In this document: positions 1-8,744 of the stretch, one piece after another | How positions within the stretch are numbered: position 1 is the stretch's first letter | Layout of the letters: each line of letters starts with the position of its first letter | From: DATFXM01 sp035315885 | GTDB lineage: Bacteria > Acidobacteriota > Blastocatellia > UBA7656 | Direction of reading: 5' to 3' | Assembly: GCA_035315885.1 (NCBI GenBank) | Contig: DATFXM010000146.1 | Span: 1 to 41,796, forward strand | Length of the DNA: 41,796 nucleotides | Program-made: the position numbers and the translations under genes | The notes under the pieces: model-generated | What the model was told of the DNA's origin: nothing | The model's database searches: none | What the model saw: only the letters and a program-made list of their open reading frames with translations

Positions 1-525
1 TCTTTCGGTGTCGATGCCGTTTGGGATGACAAGCATGCGGACTCTGGGGAATCCGTGAGCAGCCGCGTAGTCAAGCCCCGCCTCTGAATTGGCGATGATC
101 AGGTCTGCAACATTGGACAAACGGCATTCCAGAATATACAACACGCGGTGCAGCCAGTCGTACTTGCTCAAATCCATGTTAGAGGATCGTACTCCCCAGA
201 TCACCCGTACCGCAGGGAAGATCATTGACAAAACGCCGCTCAGAATGTTGGGTACACATAAGTAGCCATGAAGGATGACCGGACACTCACGACGGATAAG
301 CCGAATCAATCTCCACGTGAAACCGCAGACATCCCAACGCCCTCTTTTGTCGAGCGAGTAAACCTGCACGCCACTCTCTCGAAGCTCGCTTTCCAGGGGG
401 CCACCCGGATAGAAGACGGCAACCGCCACTTCATGCCCACGACCGCGCAACCCTCTGGCAAGCACGACCAGTTGGCGCTCGGCGCCGGCGCAATGCAGAC
501 GCCGAATCAGAAACAGGATTTTCAT
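1..525 (-). CDS. GT4-type glycosyltransferase, N-terminal part (runs off left edge)
   Basis: The 175 codons visible are open to the window edge and begin MKILFLIRRLHCAGAERQLV, the N-terminal signature of GT-B fold family 4 glycosyltransferases (a Rossmann strand, then the 'GGAERQ'-like loop; here C-A-G-A-E-R-Q). Further on, 'HGYLCVPNILSG' and 'ADLIIANSEAG' match the usual acceptor-domain features, and 'IPNGIDTER' is the hinge that leads into the nucleotide-sugar domain, which lies outside the window. The ATG at 525 overlaps the TGA of the upstream methyltransferase as ATGA, so the two are probably translationally coupled. It is the last visible gene of the exopolysaccharide operon and presumably adds a sugar to the lipid-linked repeat unit. 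Donor and acceptor cannot be read from the sequence. Confidence 0.9.
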   Translation of the reverse strand, partial: MKILFLIRRLHCAGAERQLVVLARGLRGRGHEVAVAVFYPGGPLESELRESGVQVYSLDKRGRWDVCGFTWRLIRLIRRECPVILHGYLCVPNILSGVLSMIFPAVRVIWGVRSSNMDLSKYDWLHRVLYILECRLSNVADLIIANSEAGLDYAAAHGFPRVRMLVIPNGIDTER

Positions 526-1370
526 TGCAACGCTTTGTTAATTCTGGCAAACACAAATTCATTGCAGCCCATGCCGCCCGCGCACGTTTTCAGTTGTTCT
601 AAGGCATAGCCTCGATCTCTGAAGAAATTGAAAATCTCTTCGGGTCTCGCGACTTCGAATGGATAACCGCCAATCCAATCAAGCAAATCATGCCAGCGGC
701 TCATTCCTCGCGATTCGTAGTAGTGAGTCCAGGATCGGACGTAGCCCATGGGCTGGAATTTACCCATATACGCGAACACGGATCTCATCTCTCGAATGCC
801 CATCACCGCTATTGCCAATGGCAGCCTCAAACTTTTTGGCAAGCGGTTGTAGGTCTTCTTGATCGACCTCCAAATCACACTCCATCGCCCCTGGTTGTTA
901 TAAATGGAGATGAACAATTTGCCACCTCGCCGAACCAGGATGCTCGAGTTCTCCAAGGCCTGCCACATATTGCCGGTGTGATGGAGCACTCCCCAGGAAT
1001 AGATGATGTCGAATTGCCCTAGTGACTTGACGTAGGAAGTATCTAAGACAGAGCCTTGTTCGATGATCCAGTCAGCATCATCGGCGAAAAAGCGCCGTTT
1101 GAGTTCCTGCGTACAAGTTACAGATTGCTGGTCGTAGTCAAATGAGTGGACGCGGGCTCCCAACCGTCTCGCGGCGAGAGAGAATAAGCCACTGCCTGAG
1201 CCGATATCCAGAAATGTCTTACCTTCCAGTCGACGCGTCCCCAGCATCTGCTGAAGTGATCTTTCAGCTTCTCCAATTCTTTGCTCATTGAGCGTGTTGA
1301 GAAATTGCCGCCAATTCTCTCCAAACTCAAAGCGCACATCAGGTGTGAACACTTCATACAATCGACTCAT
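522..1370 (-). CDS. class I SAM-dependent methyltransferase
   Basis: This 282-residue protein has a Rossmann-type methyltransferase core. Motif I is FLDIGSGSGLFSLAARRLGA near residues 53-72, followed by the acidic end of strand 2 (VHSFDYD). Motif IV-like 'FDIIYSWGVLHHTGN' and the post-motif 'GGKLFISIYN' are also present. Such enzymes in polysaccharide loci usually methylate a sugar or a lipid-linked intermediate; the substrate here is unknown. The ATG at 1370 follows the stop of the upstream glycosyltransferase by 15 nt, and the stop overlaps the next glycosyltransferase start by 4 nt. A ubiquinone- or protein-directed role is possible from the fold alone, but the operon position argues for glycan decoration. 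Confidence 0.9.
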   Translation of the reverse strand: MSRLYEVFTPDVRFEFGENWRQFLNTLNEQRIGEAERSLQQMLGTRRLEGKTFLDIGSGSGLFSLAARRLGARVHSFDYDQQSVTCTQELKRRFFADDADWIIEQGSVLDTSYVKSLGQFDIIYSWGVLHHTGNMWQALENSSILVRRGGKLFISIYNNQGRWSVIWRSIKKTYNRLPKSLRLPLAIAVMGIREMRSVFAYMGKFQPMGYVRSWTHYYESRGMSRWHDLLDWIGGYPFEVARPEEIFNFFRDRGYALEQLKTCAGGMGCNEFVFARINKALQ

Positions 1371-1385
1371 TGATTGTTCTCCTTG

Positions 1386-2579
1386 CTAACTCAGTGCAGA
1401 GGCATCGGCAGATTCACATGATTTCTGTGATCTGCGAGCGCCATGTTTGCTTATGCATTCAGCACCCTCAGGGTCCCGAACCGTCCCACCGATTGCCAGC
1501 GTAAATACCTTCTCCCACATTCCCATCACATGCTCGACTGCGAAGCGTCTGGTCACTTCCGGCGCGCGGATGGCGAGCCGCTGACGTTCGCGCTCGTCGC
1601 TCATCAAGCGATCCATCACCTCGGCAAGAGCCGCGTGGTCATCGGTGGCGACAAGTAGTCCGTCCGTGCCCTGCCGGATGATTTCTCGCGGGCCGCTCGG
1701 ACAATCTGTAGAGATTACTGCAAGCCCACTGGCCATTGCCTCACACAGCGCGTTGGGGAATCCCTCAAAGCGCGACGACATCACGAAGAGGTCGGCCCCG
1801 GCGAGATATTCATCCGGGGCGCTGACGCGGCCGGGCAGCGATATGCTTCCTGCAAGCCCGAGTTTCTGGCTCAACACTTCCAGTTCTTCGCGCAGTGGTC
1901 CTTCGCCGAGGATCATTAGTCGCCACTGGGGGTGACGATCTTTTATTTGCGCAAAGGCTTCGAGCAGAATGTCAAAGCCTTTCTCAGGTACCAGTCGCCC
2001 CATACCGATGATCAAAAGACTCTTGGGTTTGATAATGTTGTTGGTTCGACTAGTCGCGGGTTTGCGCACAGGATTGGGAATCGTGTGCGTGCGTCCTTGA
2101 ATGTTTGCTGGAAAGTAATTCCTCGCGCCCGGGCTTTGAACCACAATGGCTTCAGCCATTGCATAAGTCCAAAGGCGGAGCTTGCTCCACACGCGGCCGA
2201 TGGGATTCATGGCCGGGTCGCTGCGCTCAGAAACGACAACCGGAATCTGCAAACCGCGCGTTGCGAGCAAAGTAAGGACGTTGGTCTTGTCACCAAAACT
2301 GAGAACGACATCAGGTCGGCTCTCGCGAATGGCGCGGCGCAAGGCGAGGAGACGATTCATATTATTCACCAAAGCCATGGCGGCATTTGGCGATGAGTTG
2401 GCGACGCCGAGCCCCTCCAATCTCACGCGGACGTCAAGCTCGTACACAGGCGGCGTAGCGTCATCAGCCAGCGTCAATATTGTGACTTTCCTTGTAGCGG
2501 CCCAGTAGTTCGCCAATATGGTCATCACGCGCTCGGAGCCGCCACATTCCAGAGAAGAAATAACTAGTGTCAATCGCAT
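1386..2579 (-). CDS. GT4 family glycosyltransferase
   Basis: This is a full-length 397-residue GT-B glycosyltransferase. The N-terminus MRLTLVISSLECGGSERVMT carries the GGSERV loop typical of family 4. The C-terminal domain shows 'GMGRLVPEKGFDILLEAFA' and the retaining-enzyme EX7E motif in 'RFEGFPNALCEAMASG', followed by 'VISTDCPSGPREII', which binds the nucleotide-sugar donor. The arrangement resembles enzymes that transfer GalNAc or Gal in capsule and amylovoran pathways, but specificity cannot be assigned. The roughly 35 residues after the catalytic domain look disordered. It sits 15 nt downstream of the flippase gene and acts in the cytoplasm on a lipid carrier. Confidence 0.93.
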   Translation of the reverse strand: MRLTLVISSLECGGSERVMTILANYWAATRKVTILTLADDATPPVYELDVRVRLEGLGVANSSPNAAMALVNNMNRLLALRRAIRESRPDVVLSFGDKTNVLTLLATRGLQIPVVVSERSDPAMNPIGRVWSKLRLWTYAMAEAIVVQSPGARNYFPANIQGRTHTIPNPVRKPATSRTNNIIKPKSLLIIGMGRLVPEKGFDILLEAFAQIKDRHPQWRLMILGEGPLREELEVLSQKLGLAGSISLPGRVSAPDEYLAGADLFVMSSRFEGFPNALCEAMASGLAVISTDCPSGPREIIRQGTDGLLVATDDHAALAEVMDRLMSDERERQRLAIRAPEVTRRFAVEHVMGMWEKVFTLAIGGTVRDPEGAECISKHGARRSQKSCESADASALS

Positions 2580-2594
2580 AACTGACCCGGCCGT

Positions 2595-4025
2595 TTATTC
2601 AGTTTGCTCGGCTCGTTTCAAGGCACCCATCGCGATGAATGAAAGGTATCCAAGCGCTGCCAGATATACGAAGGTTGTCGACAGCGCAATACCAGGCACC
2701 CCAAGCCAGCGCATCAGCACGTAATCCAGGACGATATTAAGAATGAAGCTCAGACAACTGCCCCACATCAGCAGGTAGTTGGCTTTCAACGCCGACGTCA
2801 ACCGCACGAATAGCATTCCGGTGACAAAAAATGGGAGCTGTAAGACGTAAAAGCTTTGCACCGCGGAAACAGTCACGGTATCGCTTGCAGTGAATGCGCC
2901 ACGCTCGAATAGAAGGGACACCAGAAACCTGGAGGCGAACACGAGCAGGACCGTCAGCGGGATCGTTGTCATCAACAAGAGTCGCGTATAGGTACTGACC
3001 GTTTGTCGTACCCCCGACCAGTCTCGCGCCGCCGCCATTCGCGAGAACTGCGGCAGAACCGCTGTGCTCACCGCCATCGCTCCCAGACTAACAACTACTG
3101 CAGAGATTTTATTGCCATAATTCAGCATTGATACGCTGCCTGGTCCAAGCATGGCCGCCATGGATTGATCGACCAGACCGGTGCTGCTCATAATTGAGCT
3201 GCCTGCAATCATCGGCGCATACTGTCGCAGAACCTGCCTGGTGTGCGGCGTGAAGCCGTACCAGCGAGGTAAAATCGAGATGCCCCGCTTGCTCAAGGCA
3301 GTCGCCAAAAGCAGACCTTCCAATATCGTCCCGGTGATCATCGCAAACGCAACGGCGCGAATGCCCCACGCCTCGCCTTGCCATCTGATAATGAAGATGA
3401 CGACAAGTGGCGTTGTAACCGGCGAGATCGCCGCCAGCATAAAGCGCTCGCCGGCATTGAGCACTGCCGCCCAGATAACAAACAATCCGGTTAGCGGCAG
3501 AGTCGGCAACAGCATGAACATCAAGTACCGGGTGAGCTCAAGTTTTTCCTGAGTAAAACCGGACGCGAGGAGCGGCAACAGCTTCGACGCCGACGCTCCG
3601 ATGATCGCTGCGATTGCGGTGAGCAGCACCAGGCTCCAAAGCATCGTAGTGGCTAAAAGCCGCTGCGCAGCCTCACGACTCTCGCAGTCGCGCACTTGAA
3701 TGTAAGTTGGGATCAGTGCAGCATTCAGTGAACCAGCAATGACATTTATGCCAAACGAGGGTAGAAGATAGGCCATCAGCAATGCATCCAGGCTGTCGCT
3801 GGTGCCGAATGCGCGCGCAACCGCCATCTCCTTGAATGTCGATACAACCTTGACCACCAGCGTTAGCGTTCCCACCGTCAGCATGGCGGTAAATATGTGA
3901 CGGTTGACGCACCCATCGCCAAGAAGATCGTCGTAGCTGCGGCGTGCCACGCGCAAGACTCGCCCAGTAACTTCAGCGGCACTCGTTGTGCTTAATAATG
4001 ACTTTGCCTTTTGTAGTTCCTCCAT
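2595..4025 (-). CDS. MurJ/MviN-type lipid-linked oligosaccharide flippase
   Basis: This MOP-superfamily integral membrane protein has about 14 hydrophobic segments. MurJ-like features include 'FKEMAVARAFGTSDSLDALLMAYLLP' (read in two parts), 'GSLNAALIPTY' and 'VLNAGERFMLAAISPV'. I chose the ATG at 4025 (476 aa). An in-frame TTG at 4088 would add 21 residues but overlap the epimerase gene by 56 nt, while the ATG leaves a clean 7-nt gap. MurJ proper flips lipid II. Inside a polysaccharide operon, between glycosyltransferases and an epimerase, this copy more likely serves as the Wzx-like exporter of the repeat unit. A second role in peptidoglycan synthesis cannot be excluded without seeing whether the genome has another murJ. 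Confidence 0.9.
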   Translation of the reverse strand: MEELQKAKSLLSTTSAAEVTGRVLRVARRSYDDLLGDGCVNRHIFTAMLTVGTLTLVVKVVSTFKEMAVARAFGTSDSLDALLMAYLLPSFGINVIAGSLNAALIPTYIQVRDCESREAAQRLLATTMLWSLVLLTAIAAIIGASASKLLPLLASGFTQEKLELTRYLMFMLLPTLPLTGLFVIWAAVLNAGERFMLAAISPVTTPLVVIFIIRWQGEAWGIRAVAFAMITGTILEGLLLATALSKRGISILPRWYGFTPHTRQVLRQYAPMIAGSSIMSSTGLVDQSMAAMLGPGSVSMLNYGNKISAVVVSLGAMAVSTAVLPQFSRMAAARDWSGVRQTVSTYTRLLLMTTIPLTVLLVFASRFLVSLLFERGAFTASDTVTVSAVQSFYVLQLPFFVTGMLFVRLTSALKANYLLMWGSCLSFILNIVLDYVLMRWLGVPGIALSTTFVYLAALGYLSFIAMGALKRAEQTE

Positions 4026-4032
4026 TGCCGCT

Positions 4033-5040
4033 TTAGGCTCGGTGGTAATCAAGATACCAGTCGACGAACCGGCGCACGCCTGTTTCAATCGACGTCATGG
4101 GCCTGAAGTCGAGATCCTGTGTCAGATCTTCAATGTCCGCGTAAGTCGCCGGCACATCCCCAGGCTGCATCGGCAGCATCTCTTTCTGCGCCTTTCGATG
4201 GAGCGCATCTTCAAGCACAGTGATCAGTCTAAGCAATTCAACCGGCTTGTTGTTGCCGATGTTGTAAATGCGATAAGGGGCGCTGCTGGTTGCTGTATCC
4301 GGAGAGTGCGCCGACCAATTCGGGTCTTGCGTCGCTACTCGGTCGAGGACACGCACCACCCCTTCGGTGATGTCATCGACATAGGTGAAATCTCGGCGCA
4401 TCTTGCCGTGATTGAAAACCGAAATCGGGCGCCCTTCGAGTATTGCCTTTGTGAACCGGAACAGCGCCATATCAGGGCGCCCCCAGGGACCATAGACCGT
4501 AAAGAAGCGAAGCCCGGTGGTCGGAATTGAGTATAGATGGCTATACGCATGAGCCATCAGCTCGTTCGCTTTCTTTGTCGCGGCATAAAGGCTGATCGGG
4601 TGATCGACAGAATCGCGAACCGAGAATGGCATTTTTGTGCTTGCGCCATACACACTCGAGCTGCTTGCATAGACCAGGTGCTCGACGCCGGTTCGCCGGC
4701 ACTCTTCGAGGACGTTAAGAAAGCCTGTGAGATTGCTCTCGGCGTAAGTGTGGGGATTTGTCAGGCTGTAGCGCACACCTGCCTGCGCTGCCAAATGTAC
4801 GACACGATCGAATCGGTGCTCGTCGAACAAGCGCGCAATGCGCGGTCGGTCGGCGATGTCCATTTTGACAAAACGAAAGTTCCTGTGCGGCGTGAGCCGC
4901 TCGAGCCGCGCCTCCTTGAGCCGCACGTCATAGTAGTCGTTTAGATTATCTATGCCCGTGACCACATCGCCGCGTTCGATGAGCCTCCGAGCGACGTGCA
5001 TACCGATGAATCCGGCTGCGCCAGTGACCAGCACTACCAT
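4033..5040 (-). CDS. NAD-dependent epimerase, UDP-glucuronate 4-epimerase-like
   Basis: A 335-residue extended short-chain dehydrogenase. The NAD-binding motif TGAAGFIG lies at residues 6-13. The 'GIDNLNDYYD' segment after strand 2 is characteristic of UDP-GlcA 4-epimerases (CapI/LspL group). The active-site serine region YASSSSVYG is near 124-132, and the YxxxK pair is Y152/K156 in 'SLYAATKKANE', again typical of that group. It would interconvert UDP-glucuronate and UDP-galacturonate in the cytoplasm, supplying an acidic sugar for the polysaccharide. It lies 16 nt after the uncharacterised exported protein and 7 nt before the flippase. Other UDP-hexose epimerases are less likely given the N-terminal pattern. 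Confidence 0.92.
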   Translation of the reverse strand: MVVLVTGAAGFIGMHVARRLIERGDVVTGIDNLNDYYDVRLKEARLERLTPHRNFRFVKMDIADRPRIARLFDEHRFDRVVHLAAQAGVRYSLTNPHTYAESNLTGFLNVLEECRRTGVEHLVYASSSSVYGASTKMPFSVRDSVDHPISLYAATKKANELMAHAYSHLYSIPTTGLRFFTVYGPWGRPDMALFRFTKAILEGRPISVFNHGKMRRDFTYVDDITEGVVRVLDRVATQDPNWSAHSPDTATSSAPYRIYNIGNNKPVELLRLITVLEDALHRKAQKEMLPMQPGDVPATYADIEDLTQDLDFRPMTSIETGVRRFVDWYLDYHRA

Positions 5041-5056
5041 TGTTGTAAGAAAACAG

Positions 5057-6238
5057 CTACCTTGCCGACCGACGTGCGGCGGCGATTGACTCTACAAACG
5101 ACGGTGGAATCCTCGAAGGGGGGAAAAAGCGAAAACTCTGGCCATAGATCCAAACGTAACCATCACTTACTTCCAGAGCTGAGGTGAGGGCACTTTGAAA
5201 TTCCTGCGGCGTGAAGTAATTGAATTGCTGATTACGATCGAGCCAGAGGCCGAACGCTGCGCGCACACTTCTTCTGTAGCTGTCGGGCACCGAACTAACA
5301 GAGACGGCCGTTCTACGGATGTTGTCGTACGCGTCCGAAAAGCGCTTCCGCTCCTTGAAACCATACGAGAACTCGTATCCGTCGTACAGGCACGCACCCC
5401 GACCCATACTCTCAAGCAAGCCGTCATAGAATGCCGGCAGAAGACTATAGTCTGCTTCGGACAGCGTTCGATAGCCGTGCAATTGTTTCAGAAGAAGCGT
5501 GTGCCCGTAAAAAGAGAGCAACGTCACATCGGGAAACTCCGAGGCAATCGCTTGCATGACTTCCCTTCCACGCTGGCGCGCCATCCTCTCGTACGATTCA
5601 AAAGGGTGATACTGCTGCTTACTCTGCGATTCATAGCTGAACAGGAAATAGCCATAATGCTCCGGGTCAATCATCAGACCCTTCGTACCGCCCCGGGAGG
5701 CGATCCTCGCGATTACCTGGAAATTGTTCGCAACGATGTTCCAACGAGCATCATCAAACCAGTTCAGTCCTTCAGTGTAAGGAGAAAGCGAGAGAGCTAC
5801 CGGCAAAAAGTTGTCTGTAAATGATTGCCAATGTGCAGTCGTCAAGTCTGCAATCGCTTCGTCAAAGTCGTCCGCGCGAAACTGCTTCACGCCGGTAATC
5901 TGCCTGCCAAGCTGATTGCTGTCGCCCCTGACTCCTTGCTGCCAGGTTCTGCGGTTTATGGCCACTAATACCCCTACTCCATCCAACGGCATCTCTTCCA
6001 TCTCGCGCCAGTGCTCGCGAACGTACTGCGTATCAGGGAGACCCCACCCGTAATAAACCACCTTCTTTTTGTTTGCACTGTGTGCGGGCGCCGCGACGGG
6101 CGGCTGCAAAGCCGAAATCGACAGCAACAATGCGACTAGTGCACCGAAGTTGATGCGAGAGGTGCGGCGCGTGCAGGACTGATAGGCCGGCAGACAAACA
6201 GCAGAGCCCAACGGGTCTCGATCAAGCTCTCTCGCCAT
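5057..6238 (-). CDS. exported protein of unknown function in the exopolysaccharide operon
   Basis: I do not recognise the family of this 393-residue protein. After a 28-residue basic stretch comes a hydrophobic segment (GALVALLLSISALQ) ending in an Ala-rich region with possible cleavage near 'APAHSA', so it is probably exported or membrane-anchored. The mature part begins KKVVYYGWGLPDTQYVREHW and contains 'GLMIDPEHYGYF', 'VTLLSFYGHTLLL', 'CLYDGYEFSYGF' and 'DGYVWIYGQSFRFF'. Alternating hydrophobic strands followed by acidic or aromatic residues, with 'IDPEHYGY' at a strand end, look like a TIM-barrel glycoside-hydrolase-type fold, but that is only inference. The ATG overlaps the kinase stop by 17 nt, so it belongs to the operon. 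Its place between Wzc-like kinase and epimerase suggests processing or trimming of the polymer. Confidence 0.85.
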   Translation of the reverse strand: MARELDRDPLGSAVCLPAYQSCTRRTSRINFGALVALLLSISALQPPVAAPAHSANKKKVVYYGWGLPDTQYVREHWREMEEMPLDGVGVLVAINRRTWQQGVRGDSNQLGRQITGVKQFRADDFDEAIADLTTAHWQSFTDNFLPVALSLSPYTEGLNWFDDARWNIVANNFQVIARIASRGGTKGLMIDPEHYGYFLFSYESQSKQQYHPFESYERMARQRGREVMQAIASEFPDVTLLSFYGHTLLLKQLHGYRTLSEADYSLLPAFYDGLLESMGRGACLYDGYEFSYGFKERKRFSDAYDNIRRTAVSVSSVPDSYRRSVRAAFGLWLDRNQQFNYFTPQEFQSALTSALEVSDGYVWIYGQSFRFFPPSRIPPSFVESIAAARRSAR

Positions 6239-8681
6239 AAGGTCGACTCGTGTCGCTGGCCCGTGCCTCTATCTCCAGTTTTTCGTCCCCGTAGTAGCGT
6301 CCGTAGTAGTAGTTGTCGTACCCGTCGTTACGCAAATCAACATTGTTCAACACCACGCCAAATATCTTTGCTCCGACCCCAAGCAGTTCCTGACGCGATC
6401 GACGCACAAGATCGCGCGAGCTCTTTCCACCGTGAACAACGAGGATCACTCCCTCGACCATTCGAGACAGGATCACCGGATCGGTCACGTTCATTAGTGG
6501 CGGAGAATCGATCAATATGTGGTCGTAACGCTCAGCGAGCAATTCGAGCAGGTTCTTCATCTTGTCGGAGCTGATAAGTTCGGCCGGATTCGGTGGGATC
6601 GGACCGCAGGTAATCAGAGACAGGTTCTTGATGTGAAGCCTCTGAATCAATCCGTCGATCTCGACCTCGCGTGACAGATACGTTGAAAGACCCGAGTGAT
6701 GGTCCAACCCAAAGATCTTGTGTGCGGCCGGTTTTCGCAGGTCGCAGTCTATTACCAGCACCGACGCGCCGAGTTGCGCGAGACTTACCGCAGTGTTGAT
6801 GCACGTCGTGGTCTTGCCTTCCCCCGGCTGACTGCTGGTAATAAGCAGCGTCTTTGGCGGCCTCCCAGCCGAGGACAGAAGCACGGAGGTCCTGAGCGCA
6901 CGGTACGCCTCTGCGGCGCTTGAGCGCGTCTCCAGTTCTATAAGGCGGCCCGCTGTAAGCTCGCGGGTGGTACGTACGCCGGCTTGGTTTTGTGCAAGCC
7001 CGCGTCTGTTCCCTTTCTTCTTTCCTGAGAGCAGCTTTTGTCCCGAGGCTGAATAGATAGTTGGTATCACTCCGAGCGCGGGTAGTTGGATGTATCGGCT
7101 CACGTCCTCAACCGATTTGACAGTGTTGTCAATGTACTCGAGGAAGTAAACCAGCCCGACGCTGCCACCCAGGCTGACGACGAAAGCCAGCGTCATCATC
7201 AATGCTCGTTTCGGCCCAACCGGCTTCTTTGGTGCGCTGGCGCGCTCGATCACTCTTACATTGTTATGCTGCTCGGCTACCTGCGCTTTAGCCTGATTGG
7301 TCTTTTGCAGAAAATCCGTGTAGAGGGCTCTCGATGTATCGAGGTCTTGTTTCAGGATGTTGTATTGAATGGCCGCCTGATTCTCCTGCGCCGCCTCCTG
7401 CTTGGTATTTTCGAGTGCACCCAGCAGCGACTGTTCATCTTTTACGGCGCGTTCGTAATCGCCACGAAGTTTTGCTTCCAGCTGCGTGAGCCCCGCTATT
7501 ATCTGTTGCTTGACTACTGCTATTTGGCTTTGAACCTCTGCCACCCGTGGATTCTTCGACGCGAACTTGACGCTTACCTGGGCGTAGGCAGTGTTGAGTT
7601 CATTAAGCTGTTTTTGCAGTTCTATCAACTTCGGATCAGAAAACGCATCAGGCAGTTGTGTGATCCGCCCCGCCTTGACCTCTTCGTACAGTGTTTGCTT
7701 GAGCATCCGATCACTTTCCGCCCGGAGATAGAGATCGTGCAGTCGCGTCAGCTTGTTGGTCGTAAGCGTAGTGCCATCTCTCTTATCGTCACTGTTGATC
7801 GCAAAGATGTTGTGCTCTTGAGTGTAAGTCGCAAGGGCCTGTTCTCCCTCTTCCACCTTGGTCTTCAGCTCGCGCGTAGTGCGATCGAGCCAAGTCGCGG
7901 TATCAGTAAATCTCTCTGTCTTTGCTTCAAAGTTGTGCCGCATGAAACTTCGTGCGATCGCGTTGGCAACCGCGGCCGCAAGCGCCGGATCATTATGAGT
8001 GAAGGACACCTTAATCGCCCGGGTGTCTCGCACAGGCTCGACGACAAGATTGTCTTCGATGGCTTCTACACTAGGAGCGAGGCGAGCGCGCTCCTCGGCG
8101 GATCGTACGATCTCTCCATTCGAAAACTCGTCATCCGGGATTTCAGCATCCGATGAGACACCGCTCTCACGCGAATTTCCGATCAGGCCTTGCAACAGCT
8201 TCCAAATTGACGTTTGAGAGCTTGACTGGAGGAAGTTGGGGTTCGTGTCGAGTCTCAGGCTGTCGGCCACGTCTTCGTGCAACTCGAGGCTGTTAAGCAG
8301 CAGCACCTTGGTCTTCACGTTGACCTGGTAGAACGGATCCGAGTCGTCATTGATAACGAGGTCGCCGGATTTGACTACCGTCGAATTCTCTTTTCCTATT
8401 TCGATGATAGTTGACGCCTGATAGATGGGCCTGGTGCGGAATTCCTGAATTGTGACCAGACTGGTTACGGAAAATACTATCGTGATAATCAACCACTTGC
8501 GCTTGCGAAGTATCCGCCATAACTCTCGCAGAAAGACTCTATCGTCCTCCCTGCCGTATGGGTCGTCATACCCCCCGACGGTCTTATAGCCAACTGCGCT
8601 GTTCTCGCGTGGTTGCAATCGGGCGTAGTCAACAGGTGCTACGTCCATCGGCGCGCATCGTTCAAGTCCTTCATCCGCCAT
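6222..8681 (-). CDS. Wzz/BY-kinase fusion (Wzc-like tyrosine autokinase and chain-length regulator)
   Basis: About 820 residues. The N-terminal Wzz domain has its first membrane segment near residue 70 (KWLIITIVFSVTSLVTI), long periplasmic coiled coils around 260-470, and a second membrane segment near 500-520 (ALMMTLAFVVSLGG). The C-terminal bacterial tyrosine kinase has Walker A SQPGEGKTT at about 618-626, Walker A' VLVIDCD at about 642-648 and Walker B ILIDSPP around 723-729. A C-terminal tyrosine cluster (DGYDNYYYGRYYG, about 787-799) is the expected autophosphorylation site. Such proteins set polymer length and gate export with the Wza-like protein encoded just upstream. The start is ATG 8681; a GTG at 8684 directly before it shares the same AAGGAG site, so either is possible. 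Confidence 0.95.
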   Translation of the reverse strand: MADEGLERCAPMDVAPVDYARLQPRENSAVGYKTVGGYDDPYGREDDRVFLRELWRILRKRKWLIITIVFSVTSLVTIQEFRTRPIYQASTIIEIGKENSTVVKSGDLVINDDSDPFYQVNVKTKVLLLNSLELHEDVADSLRLDTNPNFLQSSSQTSIWKLLQGLIGNSRESGVSSDAEIPDDEFSNGEIVRSAEERARLAPSVEAIEDNLVVEPVRDTRAIKVSFTHNDPALAAAVANAIARSFMRHNFEAKTERFTDTATWLDRTTRELKTKVEEGEQALATYTQEHNIFAINSDDKRDGTTLTTNKLTRLHDLYLRAESDRMLKQTLYEEVKAGRITQLPDAFSDPKLIELQKQLNELNTAYAQVSVKFASKNPRVAEVQSQIAVVKQQIIAGLTQLEAKLRGDYERAVKDEQSLLGALENTKQEAAQENQAAIQYNILKQDLDTSRALYTDFLQKTNQAKAQVAEQHNNVRVIERASAPKKPVGPKRALMMTLAFVVSLGGSVGLVYFLEYIDNTVKSVEDVSRYIQLPALGVIPTIYSASGQKLLSGKKKGNRRGLAQNQAGVRTTRELTAGRLIELETRSSAAEAYRALRTSVLLSSAGRPPKTLLITSSQPGEGKTTTCINTAVSLAQLGASVLVIDCDLRKPAAHKIFGLDHHSGLSTYLSREVEIDGLIQRLHIKNLSLITCGPIPPNPAELISSDKMKNLLELLAERYDHILIDSPPLMNVTDPVILSRMVEGVILVVHGGKSSRDLVRRSRQELLGVGAKIFGVVLNNVDLRNDGYDNYYYGRYYGDEKLEIEARASDTSRPYGERA

Positions 8682-8744
8682 CACTCGTTCTCCTTGCTAC
8701 TGCTCATCAGCTTTTCGAACCGCCTCCGGCCTTCCATCCTGATC

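Noticed and set aside
7086..8156. 356-codon plus-strand open frame
   Set aside because: It lies entirely antisense to the Wzz/BY-kinase gene, whose domains are unmistakable. The translation has no family features.
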